From positions 5,828,001-5,892,000 of the forward strand of contig NZ_CP139558.1 in NCBI RefSeq assembly GCF_034262375.1: 64,000 nt of DNA. Direction: 5' to 3'. The translations under genes were made by a program, and so were the position numbers. Positions 17,646-26,542 of this stretch are shown in pieces; the first letter of the stretch is position 1; each line of letters begins with the position of its first letter. This DNA comes from Mucilaginibacter sabulilitoris. Its GTDB lineage: Bacteria > Bacteroidota > Bacteroidia > Sphingobacteriales > Sphingobacteriaceae. Under the pieces are notes generated by a model. It was not told the origin of the DNA. It ran no database searches and saw only the letters and a list, made by a program, of their open reading frames with translations.

Positions 17646-19046
17646 TTATAACGATGGTGCCCTCCAGTCACTATCGCTAAAGTTAGGGTTTACTATATAA
17701 CTATCATAGCTGACATTGGATTTAAACGTGCCATTTGTTTGCACTTCTGTTGCCGGAAAAACTACCCCATCTACTGTCTTATAACTTGTAAAGGCGGCCG
17801 TTTCCATCAGCTGATTTAATTTAATACCCTCCCCTGCCAGTTGATTGGCGCTACTGAGAATAGCGAGGTTAATAGTACCATCTATTTTATAAGTAATCAT
17901 GGTCATATTGTTTTTAATGGGTTGCACTTTTACATCTTCCATACGACTGATGTTTACTTTGCGAAATGCCAGCGGACCACCTCTTAAACTCTGTTTCATC
18001 TCCAGTATGCGCGTTGCCGGCAGATTTTGTTTTTTTCCATTCTTCCATTGCCAACCCTCGTCACCAACAAGTTGTTCAACCAAAATTAGCTGTTGCGCTC
18101 TGCGTTGTTCAACGCGCACCTTCTGGGCGTCGAGATCCATCTTGATCAGCGCATTTATACCCATTGTAGAGGCGGTAACTTGCAGCTTTTTAATAGCGTC
18201 GAGCCGGGCGCCTCCTAAAGCCATATTAGCATTATTTAAAACAGACTGTGCATCTGTGGTACTGTTAACCGAAGTATTGCTGTTTGATATTGGAGTACTG
18301 CCTGCATTGGTTTTTTCAGGAGGATGCGAAGCAACAGTTTCCTTGCTTTTACTGTCATCTTCCATAAAGTAGATATTACCATCAACAACTGCCATAATTG
18401 GTTTTTCCCGGGGGCGACTGAAAAAGCTATGCATTTCCGTGTGCCCATTGTTATACTTTAAAGTAAGTATACCGTTGCTTATAATATAGGTACCTGCACC
18501 ACTATCTTTACTACTACCCCCGCCGCCAATACCCTCGCCCGAAACCATAGTTGCTGACGACCGGTTACTGGTAAAATTACCTTTGCCGTCAAAATACAAA
18601 CCTCTTTTACCTGATGTGCCTACGAAAATCATACCCGTTGCCCCTCCACCGGAGCTACTGCTGCTTGTAAAACCATAATACCCCGGAGGAATGCTGTTAT
18701 AAGTATCCAGTTTTAATAGCGAATAACTACCCGCATCAAGGTCCCCATCAGCTTCAAGTATAAATTTATCTTTAGAGCCTCCATTGTATTGCAATAAAAC
18801 GTTTTGACCCTCAATTGTATACTTGCCGGTAACGCGGGTTTTCCAGTCCGGCTTTTCCAGCTGGTGATTAAATGTGCCATCGGGCCTGAACAGGATTACG
18901 TTATCATTGCGCCCCATGCCGTTGCCCATAACAACAGGTAGGGTTAATTCGATTCCACCGTAAACATCATGTAACGTTTTAGTTTGGGCCTGTAGGCAGG
19001 TTGTACCGGTTATGAATAGTGTTATAAAAAGCAGGAGGTTTTTCAT
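17646..19046 (-). CDS. Exported protein of unknown function with a LolA-like C-terminal domain
   Basis: A 466-residue protein with a signal peptide (residues 1-20, ending CLQAQ). The N-terminal half is a beta-rich region with Gly/Ser-rich loops and looks like a cell-surface or periplasmic beta fold, describing a graded chain of strands (FRPDGTFNHQ, GKYTIEGQNVLLQYNGG). A Ser/Asn/Thr linker near residues 235-260 leads to a domain starting LNNANMALGGARLDAIKKL, which resembles the outer-membrane lipoprotein-sorting (LolA-like) domains common in Bacteroidota. I do not recognise the full protein. It is monocistronic as far as can be seen; the hydrolase gene upstream is 163 bases away. Confidence 0.75.
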   Translation of the reverse strand: MKNLLLFITLFITGTTCLQAQTKTLHDVYGGIELTLPVVMGNGMGRNDNVILFRPDGTFNHQLEKPDWKTRVTGKYTIEGQNVLLQYNGGSKDKFILEADGDLDAGSYSLLKLDTYNSIPPGYYGFTSSSSSGGGATGMIFVGTSGKRGLYFDGKGNFTSNRSSATMVSGEGIGGGGSSKDSGAGTYIISNGILTLKYNNGHTEMHSFFSRPREKPIMAVVDGNIYFMEDDSKSKETVASHPPEKTNAGSTPISNSNTSVNSTTDAQSVLNNANMALGGARLDAIKKLQVTASTMGINALIKMDLDAQKVRVEQRRAQQLILVEQLVGDEGWQWKNGKKQNLPATRILEMKQSLRGGPLAFRKVNISRMEDVKVQPIKNNMTMITYKIDGTINLAILSSANQLAGEGIKLNQLMETAAFTSYKTVDGVVFPATEVQTNGTFKSNVSYDSYIVNPNFSDSDWRAPSL

Positions 19047-19209
19047 GTCGTTGATATAGTGATAGATAAATCTTGATTACGGTAAGTAAAATCAACGGCA
19101 ACACAAAAAAAATGTTTGCGGAATTGCAAACACTTACAAAACTTTAAAACACAGCTAATCTGTTTTTAACATTACATAGTTTGCGCGGAAAATGATAGCC
19201 TTACACACT

Positions 19210-20229
19210 TTATTTCAAATACTTTGTAAAAAAATTAGTGGCCAGGCTATCAACCTTTATATGTACCTGGTGCCTGTTTACTGATGAATCATCTGTAAAA
19301 TAAATGGGCGCCTGTTTTTTTACCTCATCAATAGCTTCCTGCAACATTACATAATGCCCGGTTTTACCAGGGTTTATATAATATTGCGAGCCTTTGATAA
19401 GCTCATGGTAATGCAGGGCGTTTGTTTTTACAGGTGCTATGCTATCACTTTGCGAACCAACAATATACACAGGCCCACTTATATCCTTAACCTGCTTACC
19501 TGATACAAAACCGGGACCCAAAGCTGGTGAAATAGAAAAAAATGCCTTAATACGCTTATCCTGCAATGGAGGATAATTTTTTGCACCGGCCAACAGTGTG
19601 CTATCATCAAGAAATTTCGCAACGTTGGGAAACTCGGGTATCTCCAGTTCTTTATGACCTACAGTTTTATAATAATTACGCAGGGTCATAAAATCAAATT
19701 TGCCACCAGCCAGCGCTATAACGGTAAATCCGCCGAATGAAAAACCCGCCGCCCCAACTTTGGTGGGATCTATAATTGCTTTAAAATCATGCTCGTTCAG
19801 CAGGCTTGTTAATACAAAGCTGATATCCTGCGGGCGCTCCCAGGGCTTGGCAAATTCAATTCCTATTTTGTTATCAAAAGTGTTACCCCAGTGATCAACT
19901 GCGGCAACAATAAAACCACTTTTAACCAGCGAGTCGGCCAGCCATTCGAGGCTAAGCCGGCTTCCGCCTGTGCCATGCGAAAGAATGATCAATGGCAGTT
20001 TAACGGTTGGCAGTTTACCGTCTCGAACTGAATTGGCCCGAACAAACGGCGAAAAAGCCATGTCGCTTTTTTTGAGAGTATCCATTGTGGGGTACCAAAC
20101 TTCAGTAATTAAGGGCCGGTTACGTTTTTCGTCTTTAAAATGGAGCGTACGCTGGCCAATTTGGGTTTGTGCGCAAACAGCGTGGCATAACAGCGCTATT
20201 ATAATGGTAATATACAATGACTTATGCAT
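19210..20229 (-). CDS. Secreted alpha/beta hydrolase (PAF-acetylhydrolase/dienelactone hydrolase-like)
   Basis: A 339-residue hydrolase with a signal peptide (MHKSLYITIIIALLCHAVCAQ). An oxyanion-hole segment LIILSHGTGG is followed by the nucleophile elbow GFSFGG. An aspartate region (VGSQSDSIAPV) and a late histidine (GKTGHYVML) complete a plausible triad. The arrangement resembles bacterial PAF-acetylhydrolase-like lipases and dienelactone hydrolases; the substrate is unknown. The ATG at 20229 is chosen over an upstream start at 20271 because it begins the signal peptide. The Crp/Fnr gene lies 69 bases upstream on the same strand and could control it. Confidence 0.85.
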   Translation of the reverse strand: MHKSLYITIIIALLCHAVCAQTQIGQRTLHFKDEKRNRPLITEVWYPTMDTLKKSDMAFSPFVRANSVRDGKLPTVKLPLIILSHGTGGSRLSLEWLADSLVKSGFIVAAVDHWGNTFDNKIGIEFAKPWERPQDISFVLTSLLNEHDFKAIIDPTKVGAAGFSFGGFTVIALAGGKFDFMTLRNYYKTVGHKELEIPEFPNVAKFLDDSTLLAGAKNYPPLQDKRIKAFFSISPALGPGFVSGKQVKDISGPVYIVGSQSDSIAPVKTNALHYHELIKGSQYYINPGKTGHYVMLQEAIDEVKKQAPIYFTDDSSVNRHQVHIKVDSLATNFFTKYLK

Positions 20230-20298
20230 GGTGTTATAGGTTTTATAACACAAAACAAGACAATACCTCACTTAAAAAGATTGACAATAGTCAATAAA

Positions 20299-20868
20299 TT
20301 ATTTTTTTGATTTAAGCCTGCTCAGGGTTTCCTGTGATACACCCAGATAATCGGCCACTATTTTTCCGGGTAGCCGTTGTATAATCTCGGGCTGGGTTTG
20401 CATCAGTATTTGATAGCGTTCTTTAGAATCCATAGTAATCAGACTCTCAATCCTCTGAATGGCTGCTATATAATCTTGTTCAAGCCCAATACGATACATC
20501 GTTTCCCAACCGGGAACCTCATCCATTAATTTTTGACGATCAGCATAGTTTAATACCAGAAGCTCCGATGGTTCAAGACTTTGTATGGCCGCTAATGAGG
20601 GTTGTTGTAATATAAAGCTGGGAAACGCAGTTCCGAAGTGATTTTCAAATATCAGGAAACGGGTTGATTCATTACCTTCATCATCAATTAAAAATATACG
20701 CAGGCACCCCTTTATTACAAAAAAAATCTGTTTTACGATGCTCCCCTTTTCAACCAGTATCTCATTGCGTTTAGTTGATTTTGGTTTAAAACACCGGTCA
20801 ATCAGCTGTTCATGTTCGGCAGAAAAGTTGATCTTTCCTTCAAATTGTTTTTTTAACGCAGGGTGCAT
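20299..20868 (-). CDS. Crp/Fnr-family transcriptional regulator
   Basis: A 189-residue protein with an N-terminal cyclic-nucleotide-binding beta roll (EILVEKGSIVKQIFFVIKGCLRIFLID) and a C-terminal helix-turn-helix ending IVADYLGVSQETLSRLKSK. Residues normally holding cAMP phosphate (the RxS/T signature) are not evident, so the ligand may differ or be absent, as in many Bacteroidota members. The short helix-turn-helix is typical of that branch. It sits between the esterase gene and the macro-domain gene, all on the minus strand. Confidence 0.9.
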   Translation of the reverse strand: MHPALKKQFEGKINFSAEHEQLIDRCFKPKSTKRNEILVEKGSIVKQIFFVIKGCLRIFLIDDEGNESTRFLIFENHFGTAFPSFILQQPSLAAIQSLEPSELLVLNYADRQKLMDEVPGWETMYRIGLEQDYIAAIQRIESLITMDSKERYQILMQTQPEIIQRLPGKIVADYLGVSQETLSRLKSKK

Positions 20869-20938
20869 TACGCTAACATAAACATAATTTTTTAGCCTTC
20901 AAAAGCCGGATGCATGATTTAGCGGACCACAGCTATTA

Positions 20939-21463
20939 TCAGTACTTCAGTAATTTTTTATATATGCCGTAGTTTTCGTCGTCAAAGCAAACAAATATCA
21001 CCTGCCGCACAATAAAGTGATCTGCCAGGTAATCTTTTACTGTTTTAATGGCAATGGCAGCTGCCTTTTCTTTTGGAAAGTGATAAATGCCCGTACTTAT
21101 ATTTGGAAAGGCTAATGTTGTTACATGGTTTTCTGTAGCCAGCTTCAGACTGTTCAGATACGCCGAAGTCAATAATTCGTCCTCACCGTGTTTACCATCA
21201 TTATAAACCGGACCTACGGTATGTATCACGTATTTGGCTGGTAAATCACCTGCAGTGGTCATCACAGCCTCTCCGGTTTTACAGCTACCCTGCCGGTTGC
21301 GTATTTTTATACATTCCTCTAATATGGCCTTCCCTCCAGCACGGTGAATAGCACCATCAACACCACCACCACCAAGCAATGAGGTATTGGCGGCATTTAC
21401 AATGGCATCGGCTTTAACTTTGGTGATGTCGCCTTGTACAAGTTCTATGCGGTTAATTGTCAT
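20939..21463 (-). CDS. Macro-domain protein (O-acetyl-ADP-ribose deacetylase type)
   Basis: A 174-residue stand-alone macro domain. It shows the ADP-ribose-binding VDAIVNAANTSLLGGGG-type start (here ADAIVNAANTSLLGGGGVDGAIH) and the second loop FPNISTGIYHFP, with the asparagine, aspartate and glycine-rich turn needed for O-acetyl-ADP-ribose or mono-ADP-ribose hydrolysis (MacroD/YmdB type). It lies 11 bases downstream of the ferritin-like gene and is probably cotranscribed with it. This gives no mechanistic clue but places both in one stress-type unit. Confidence 0.92.
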   Translation of the reverse strand: MTINRIELVQGDITKVKADAIVNAANTSLLGGGGVDGAIHRAGGKAILEECIKIRNRQGSCKTGEAVMTTAGDLPAKYVIHTVGPVYNDGKHGEDELLTSAYLNSLKLATENHVTTLAFPNISTGIYHFPKEKAAAIAIKTVKDYLADHFIVRQVIFVCFDDENYGIYKKLLKY

Positions 21464-21474
21464 GACTTAAAGGT

Positions 21475-21789
21475 TTATTCAGCTGCCTCTTCGCCTTTTG
21501 TGCCCAGCTCTACAATATCGCCTTTTTGAAACAAAATGGATTTAAGGGTAGTTTGCCAAACCGGCTTTTTACGTAATAAAAACTCCAGATCCATACCAAA
21601 ATGTTTAAACTCTTCCTGCTGGGCATTTTGCATAATGGCTTTGGCATCCTTATCGGTTTCAACAGCAATACGCTGTTCATACCAATTTATGGCTTCAGCT
21701 TCTTCAGTTAAAGAAACAATCATCCTGGCAAAGGTGCGGGTCTCTGCCGATAGCTCGCTTGCGGGTTCATGATATTGATCGAATGACAT
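21475..21789 (-). CDS. Encapsulated-ferritin-like (EncFtn-family) protein
   Basis: A 104-residue two-helix protein. The opening YHEPASELSAETR, the helix with E29-E30, W36 and Y37 (EEAEAINWYEQR) and the second helix with E59-E60 and H63 (QQEEFKHFGMDLEFLL) match the encapsulated ferritins. In those, two such subunits form the ferroxidase centre from two glutamates and a histidine (E32, E62, H65 in the Rhodospirillum protein as I recall). It should oxidise Fe(II) and normally works inside an encapsulin shell. No encapsulin gene is in the window. The acidic C-terminus (VELGTKGEEAAE) may or may not act as a loading peptide. It leads a small operon with the macro-domain gene. Confidence 0.75.
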   Translation of the reverse strand: MSFDQYHEPASELSAETRTFARMIVSLTEEAEAINWYEQRIAVETDKDAKAIMQNAQQEEFKHFGMDLEFLLRKKPVWQTTLKSILFQKGDIVELGTKGEEAAE

Positions 21790-21862
21790 AATGTTTTTTT
21801 AATAATAAAAACATTACATACGACTTTTGTTTGACCCGCCAAATATTAAGAGACGCATAATA

Positions 21863-21870
21863 TATATTTG
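21863..21870 (+). promoter_or_regulatory. TATATTTG -7 box of the second Crp/Fnr gene
   Basis: Exact TAnnTTTG match 48 bases before the ATG at 21919; it lies in the divergent gap with the ferritin-like gene. Confidence 0.45.
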
Positions 21871-21918
21871 ATATAATATTTGCGTTTACTATTTTAATGT
21901 TTAACCAGGCCACCGGCA

Positions 21919-22473
21919 ATGAAAAATAACCCTTTACTAACTCAGCCTACTGTACCGTCCGCATGGAAAAAGTATCGCCATTTATGGAAGTATGAGGATG
22001 TACCCGCTAAGCACCTGCTTTTAAAAGAAGGGGATATTTGCCGCAAGGTTATTTTAATTGAAAAAGGTAGTTTGCGTACCTGGTTTAATCACGACGGCAG
22101 AGAAATAAGCTTTCAATTCTATTTTGAGGGCGATGCGGTTTCATCGCCGGAAAGTTTTTATAAACACACACCCAGCCAATTCAGTATTGAAACCTTAGAG
22201 CCTACACGCTTGCGCTGGTTAGATACCCGCGATATGGAAATAATTATAAAAGACCCGGTAATACTACATTTTATGATGAACCACGCCAATGAACGAAGGA
22301 CTGAGTTTATGCGGCACTTTTTTTCATATCTGAAAGACAGTCCCACCCAGCGTTACGAGAACCTGTTAAGAGAAAAACCAGAGGTAATAAAGCGCGTACC
22401 ACTGCAGCACATAGCAACTTACCTGGGTATTACACAAGTATCGTTAAGCCGCATCCGCAATAAGATTAGGTAG
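21919..22473 (+). CDS. Crp/Fnr-family transcriptional regulator
   Basis: A 184-residue regulator with the cNMP-binding fold (LLLKEGDICRKVILIEKGSLRTWF, then FQFYFEGDAVSSPESF) and a C-terminal helix-turn-helix (LQHIATYLGITQVSLSRIRNK). It is only distantly similar to the regulator encoded 1 kb away on the other strand, so the two are not a recent duplication. Its divergent position to the ferritin-like/macro operon and its own location ahead of two VOC genes make both candidates for its regulon; this is inferred from position only. Confidence 0.9.
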   Translation: MKNNPLLTQPTVPSAWKKYRHLWKYEDVPAKHLLLKEGDICRKVILIEKGSLRTWFNHDGREISFQFYFEGDAVSSPESFYKHTPSQFSIETLEPTRLRWLDTRDMEIIIKDPVILHFMMNHANERRTEFMRHFFSYLKDSPTQRYENLLREKPEVIKRVPLQHIATYLGITQVSLSRIRNKIR

Positions 22474-22550
22474 TGGTTGGTATTATTTAACTTTTGTTAA
22501 ATATTTTACCGTTAAAACTGCTGAGTTTTGCGATATCAATTTTAAATATC

Positions 22551-22940
22551 ATGAGGCCACAATTAAATGCCATAACATTAGCGGTAAAAGACTTAGTCAA
22601 CCTAAAGCATTTTTATGCCAATGTGCTTAACTGGGAAATCATGGATGAAAACCCGGATATTGTTATGTTCAGACTGGAGCATATTATCCTAACGCTTTAT
22701 AAAGAAAAAGAACATGCAAAATACCTGGGCGCATTGGCCGGCGAGCATATATCACCTAAATTTTACTTCACTTTAAATACAGTCTCACCACAGCAAACTG
22801 ATACGCTATTTGCCGAACTCAAAGCCAAGGGTGTTACTATTGTTAAAGAAGCTCGCCAGCTTTTTTGGGGTGGGTATGGTGGCATTATAACCGACCTGGA
22901 AAATAATTTCTGGGAGATATGTTATAACCCGATGTCCTGA
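22551..22940 (+). CDS. VOC-family protein
   Basis: A 129-residue single-domain glyoxalase-fold protein: NAITLAVKDLVNLKHFYANVLNWEI at the N-terminus and the GGYGGIITDLENNFWEI strand at the end are the paired beta-alpha-beta signature. The ATG at 22551 is preferred over one at 22494, which would add 19 hydrophobic residues not found in the family. The gene is 78 bases after the Crp/Fnr gene and 25 bases before another VOC gene. The substrate is unknown. Confidence 0.82.
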   Translation: MRPQLNAITLAVKDLVNLKHFYANVLNWEIMDENPDIVMFRLEHIILTLYKEKEHAKYLGALAGEHISPKFYFTLNTVSPQQTDTLFAELKAKGVTIVKEARQLFWGGYGGIITDLENNFWEICYNPMS

Positions 22941-22964
22941 TTAAAATTTATTAAATATTTAAAT

Positions 22965-23318
22965 ATGAGCTTACTTAAAATAATCCCGAAAGTTATTTAT
23001 GATGATATCAATACCGGTATCAGGTTTTTTACCGCTCTTGGTTTTGAGGTAAAATACGCAGAAAACGATTTTTGCATTATGGCCCGCGATGGGGTGACTA
23101 TTCAGCTAATTGCCAGCGAAGAAAACTTTATCATAGGCGACAGACCGGAATTCCGCATTGAAACGGATGATATTGAAGGCTATTATGCAGAAATCAAAGC
23201 CCAAAATCCGGAAATTTTACATCCTAACCTAAATGTGATCAAACACCAGCCCTGGGGTTTAACTGAATTTGCCGTCAGCGACGAAACCTCCGTTTGTATT
23301 ATCATTCAGCAGCGATAA
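22965..23318 (+). CDS. Small VOC-family (bleomycin-resistance-like) protein
   Basis: A 117-residue protein that begins IIPKVIYDDINTGIRFFTALGFEV and contains FCIMARDGVTIQLIA, the pattern of bleomycin-binding-type VOC proteins. These lack metal and bind a ligand between subunits. It resembles the gene before it only in fold. It is followed nine bases later by the methyltransferase gene, so the three are probably one operon. The function is inferred from fold. Confidence 0.78.
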   Translation: MSLLKIIPKVIYDDINTGIRFFTALGFEVKYAENDFCIMARDGVTIQLIASEENFIIGDRPEFRIETDDIEGYYAEIKAQNPEILHPNLNVIKHQPWGLTEFAVSDETSVCIIIQQR

Positions 23319-23327
23319 AAACGATCT

Positions 23328-24212
23328 ATGAAAGACGAAGCATCAACTATAAAAAATCGTGATTACAGTTCTATAAGCCCTTCGGCAAGGTCATTATTAC
23401 TATTAAAAGGGTTAACAGATATCCCTTTTGCACTTGAGGCCGCCCGGCTGATTTCGCAACCGGAGCCTTATATACCCGATTTTAGCAAAGGCAATATTAT
23501 ATTCTGGGCGCGGGTGTTGCATTTTGAAGCAAGGTATAAAAGTATTAACCAGCTGCTCTGGTCCCTGACTGCTAAAAATATTTTAGAACTGTCGTCAGGT
23601 TTTTCATTCCGCGGGCTCGATACCGTCATTGATAATGACATTCATTACATTGATACCGATCTGCCTAATGTAATTGACATCAAACAAAAACTGGAAGAAG
23701 CGCTGATCTCATCCAATTTCACCCCCAAAGGCAAACTGGAAACTCTGCCCCTAAATGCACTTAACGAAACAGATTTTCTGAACATCATAAACCATTTTCC
23801 CGAAGGCGAAATTGCTATTGTAAATGAAGGGTTACTGGTTTACCTGGATATAGATGAAAAAAGAAAACTTTGCCAAAATATTCGCACCGTTCTCCAAAAA
23901 AGAGGCGGTTACTGGATCACGGCAGATATTTACATCAAATCGGAAAGGAAAATGCCCGAATTGAGAGTAAATGATCAATTAGATCAGTTTCTTAAAGAAC
24001 ATAACACTGAGCGAAACAAATTTAACAGCTTTGCCGAAGCTGAATTCTTCTTTAAAAGCGAAGGTCTTGTAATTGATCAGGAAGCTGAGCCAGGATACCA
24101 TAGTGCAAGCTCTTTAAAATATCTCATGGCCGTTACTACCGAAGAGCAGCGCGCTTCTTTAAGTAAATCCGGACGTACACGGGCCACCTGGCGTTTAAAG
24201 TTGGCTGAATAA
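23328..24212 (+). CDS. Leucine carboxyl methyltransferase-like SAM-dependent methyltransferase
   Basis: A 294-residue protein of the LCMT/PPM1 type. It has an N-terminal SISPSARSLLLLKGLTDIPFA helix pair, the SAM loop NILELSSGFSFRGL, the acidic YIDTDLPNVI that contacts the ribose, and IVNEGLLVYLD before the last strand. In bacteria such enzymes methylate carboxyl or hydroxyl groups of small molecules, often in secondary metabolism; no biosynthetic cluster is visible here. It converges on the molybdoenzyme gene with a 20-base gap. Confidence 0.85.
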   Translation: MKDEASTIKNRDYSSISPSARSLLLLKGLTDIPFALEAARLISQPEPYIPDFSKGNIIFWARVLHFEARYKSINQLLWSLTAKNILELSSGFSFRGLDTVIDNDIHYIDTDLPNVIDIKQKLEEALISSNFTPKGKLETLPLNALNETDFLNIINHFPEGEIAIVNEGLLVYLDIDEKRKLCQNIRTVLQKRGGYWITADIYIKSERKMPELRVNDQLDQFLKEHNTERNKFNSFAEAEFFFKSEGLVIDQEAEPGYHSASSLKYLMAVTTEEQRASLSKSGRTRATWRLKLAE

Positions 24213-24232
24213 AAAGTTGATATTTATGCGGG

Positions 24233-26542
24233 CTAATGTTTTTTAATTTTAATAAATACCAGTTTTGATGTAGGCGTATTACTTTGTTCTGCAACACTGT
24301 CTATTGGTATCAAAACATTAGCTTCGGGGTAATAGGTGGCAGTGCAGCCTGCGGGAATGCTGTAAGGGATTACCACAAACAGACGGGCCACACGCTCAAC
24401 CCCTCCGTAGTTGTTATACAAGTCAACCTGCTCGCCCGATTTAAAGCCGGCCTTTTGCACGTCGGTTTCGTTCATGAATATTACCCGTCGTTCGTTATGT
24501 ATGCCACGATATCGGTCGTCGAGCCCATAAATAGTAGTATTAAACTGGTCATGACTGCGGATGGTGGTCATGCGGTATTCGCCGTCGGCTTGCTCGTGCT
24601 TTGGCAGATCGGCTATGTTAAACACTACCCGACTGCCATGTTTTTCGCTTTCAAACTTGCCCATTCGCGGGGCGTTGGGTAAATAAAAACCTGCGGGGAT
24701 ACGTACTCTTTGGTTATAATCTTCAAATCCCGGAATCACCCTCGCAATATCATCACGTATTGCATCATAACTTTTCTCATATTTATCCCAATTTACTACC
24801 GAGCGACTGCCCAGGGTGGCCTTAGCAAGCCGACACACGATTTGGTTTTCGCTCATCATATCTTTAGATATGGGCTCCAGCATGCCCTTCGACATCTGGA
24901 TTACGCCCATGGAGTTTTCACAACTGATGAACTGGGCCTCGCCATTGATCATGTCTTTGTCGCTGCGAGACAGTGTAGGCAATATCAATGCTTCCTCACC
25001 ATGCACCAGATGACTGCGGTTAAGCTTTGTTGATACGTGTACCGACATCACCAGTTTGCGTAAAGCTTCGGCAGTATAAGTAGTATCCGGCGTAGCCGAA
25101 AGAAAATTACCGCCCATGGCAAAAAACACTTTCAGTTTGCCCTCATGCATCGCCTGTATAGATTCTACCACATCATACCCATGCTCACGCGGCGGCTCAA
25201 ATCCATAAACCTCTTTCAGCTTATCCATCTGGCGGGGATAGGGCTTGTCAAATATCATCATGGTACGGTTGCCCTGCACGTTACTATGCCCCCGCACGGG
25301 GCATAGGCCGGCGCCCGGTTTGCCAATGCTCCCTTTTAAAATGGCCAAGTTAACAATCTCCTTTACCGTAGCAACACCGTTCTTGTGCTGGGTAACACCC
25401 ATAGCCCAGCAAATAATGATTTTGCTTTTATCTTTAAGTATGTCCGCAGCCTGCTCAATTTGAGCCAGTGGCACATCAGCTTCCGATGCGAGCTGATTAA
25501 GGTCATATTGATTTAAATGATCAAGGAAAGCCACATAACCTTCGGTATTATTTTTTATAAATTCATGGTCGAATACCTTACCCGGATTTTCCAGCTCCGC
25601 CTTGTACAACAACTTTTCAATAGCTTTTAACAGAGCCATATCGCCATTAATCTTTACCTGCAGGTACAAATCTGCAAGATGAGTGTTGATACCCAATAAC
25701 CCTTTAACTGTTTGTGGATTTTTAAAGCCCATTAACCCCGCCTCATGCAGGGGATTAACAGCAATAATTTTTGATCCGCGTTCCTTTGCTTTTTGCAGCG
25801 CGGTAAGCATGCGCGGGTGATTGGTACCAGGATTTTGGCCTATGATGATAATGACGTCGGTATCGTAAAAATCATTCAAGGTTACCGTGCCCTTACCAAT
25901 ACCTATAGAATCTGCCAGTGCAACACCGGTTGACTCATGGCACATGTTGGAGCAATCAGGCAGGTTATTGGTGCCATATTCGCGCACAAACAATTGGTAA
26001 GTAAATGATGCCTCGTTACTGGTGCGCCCGGAGGTATAAAAGGCAGCCTCATTTGGCGATTTCAGGCTGTTTAGCTTGTCGCCTATTTTTTTAAAAGCGT
26101 CGTCCCAGCTGATGGGCTGATAATGGGTTGCACCTTTAGGCAGGTAAACAGGCTGCGCTATTCGACCTTTTTTACCTATTTCATAATCGTTTAGCTTAGC
26201 CAAATCAGTAACGGAGTTTTGGGCGAAGAATTCGGCCGTAAGCTTTTTGGTTGTGGCTTCCTCAGCCAGGGCCTTTGCGCCATTCTCACAATATTCTGCA
26301 ATGGGCGACCGGTCATCGTCCGGATCAGGCCAGGCACAGCCAGAACAATCAAAGCCGTCTTTTTTGTTCATTTTGAACAAGCCCTCCATCCCACGCACAA
26401 ACCCTGCTTCTTTCAAAATATCAACCATAGCCGCCGATACCGCCGGGATGCCGGCGGCCCATTTCTTTTGGGGTTCCAGTTTAAGGTGAAGCAGTTCCTC
26501 CGGGTTTTCTGCAGCAGGCCGTTCTTCTATCTCCTTGCTCAT
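24233..26542 (-). CDS. FdhF/YdeP-type molybdopterin oxidoreductase
   Basis: A 769-residue cytoplasmic enzyme of the molybdopterin (bis-MGD) oxidoreductase superfamily, YdeP/formate-dehydrogenase-alpha branch. The N-terminal cluster region FDCSGCAWPDP is that of YdeP rather than the longer CxxCxxxC array. The catalytic-loop equivalent is SNMCHESTG, with a cysteine where formate dehydrogenases have Cys or Sec. Later segments (IIGQNPGTNHPRM, CPVRGHSNVQGNR, FRSGE-type end) bind the pterins. E. coli YdeP affects acid resistance; the substrate is unknown. It is the last gene of the fdhD operon and the only molybdoenzyme in the window, so the surrounding cofactor genes presumably serve it. Confidence 0.9.
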   Translation of the reverse strand: MSKEIEERPAAENPEELLHLKLEPQKKWAAGIPAVSAAMVDILKEAGFVRGMEGLFKMNKKDGFDCSGCAWPDPDDDRSPIAEYCENGAKALAEEATTKKLTAEFFAQNSVTDLAKLNDYEIGKKGRIAQPVYLPKGATHYQPISWDDAFKKIGDKLNSLKSPNEAAFYTSGRTSNEASFTYQLFVREYGTNNLPDCSNMCHESTGVALADSIGIGKGTVTLNDFYDTDVIIIIGQNPGTNHPRMLTALQKAKERGSKIIAVNPLHEAGLMGFKNPQTVKGLLGINTHLADLYLQVKINGDMALLKAIEKLLYKAELENPGKVFDHEFIKNNTEGYVAFLDHLNQYDLNQLASEADVPLAQIEQAADILKDKSKIIICWAMGVTQHKNGVATVKEIVNLAILKGSIGKPGAGLCPVRGHSNVQGNRTMMIFDKPYPRQMDKLKEVYGFEPPREHGYDVVESIQAMHEGKLKVFFAMGGNFLSATPDTTYTAEALRKLVMSVHVSTKLNRSHLVHGEEALILPTLSRSDKDMINGEAQFISCENSMGVIQMSKGMLEPISKDMMSENQIVCRLAKATLGSRSVVNWDKYEKSYDAIRDDIARVIPGFEDYNQRVRIPAGFYLPNAPRMGKFESEKHGSRVVFNIADLPKHEQADGEYRMTTIRSHDQFNTTIYGLDDRYRGIHNERRVIFMNETDVQKAGFKSGEQVDLYNNYGGVERVARLFVVIPYSIPAGCTATYYPEANVLIPIDSVAEQSNTPTSKLVFIKIKKH

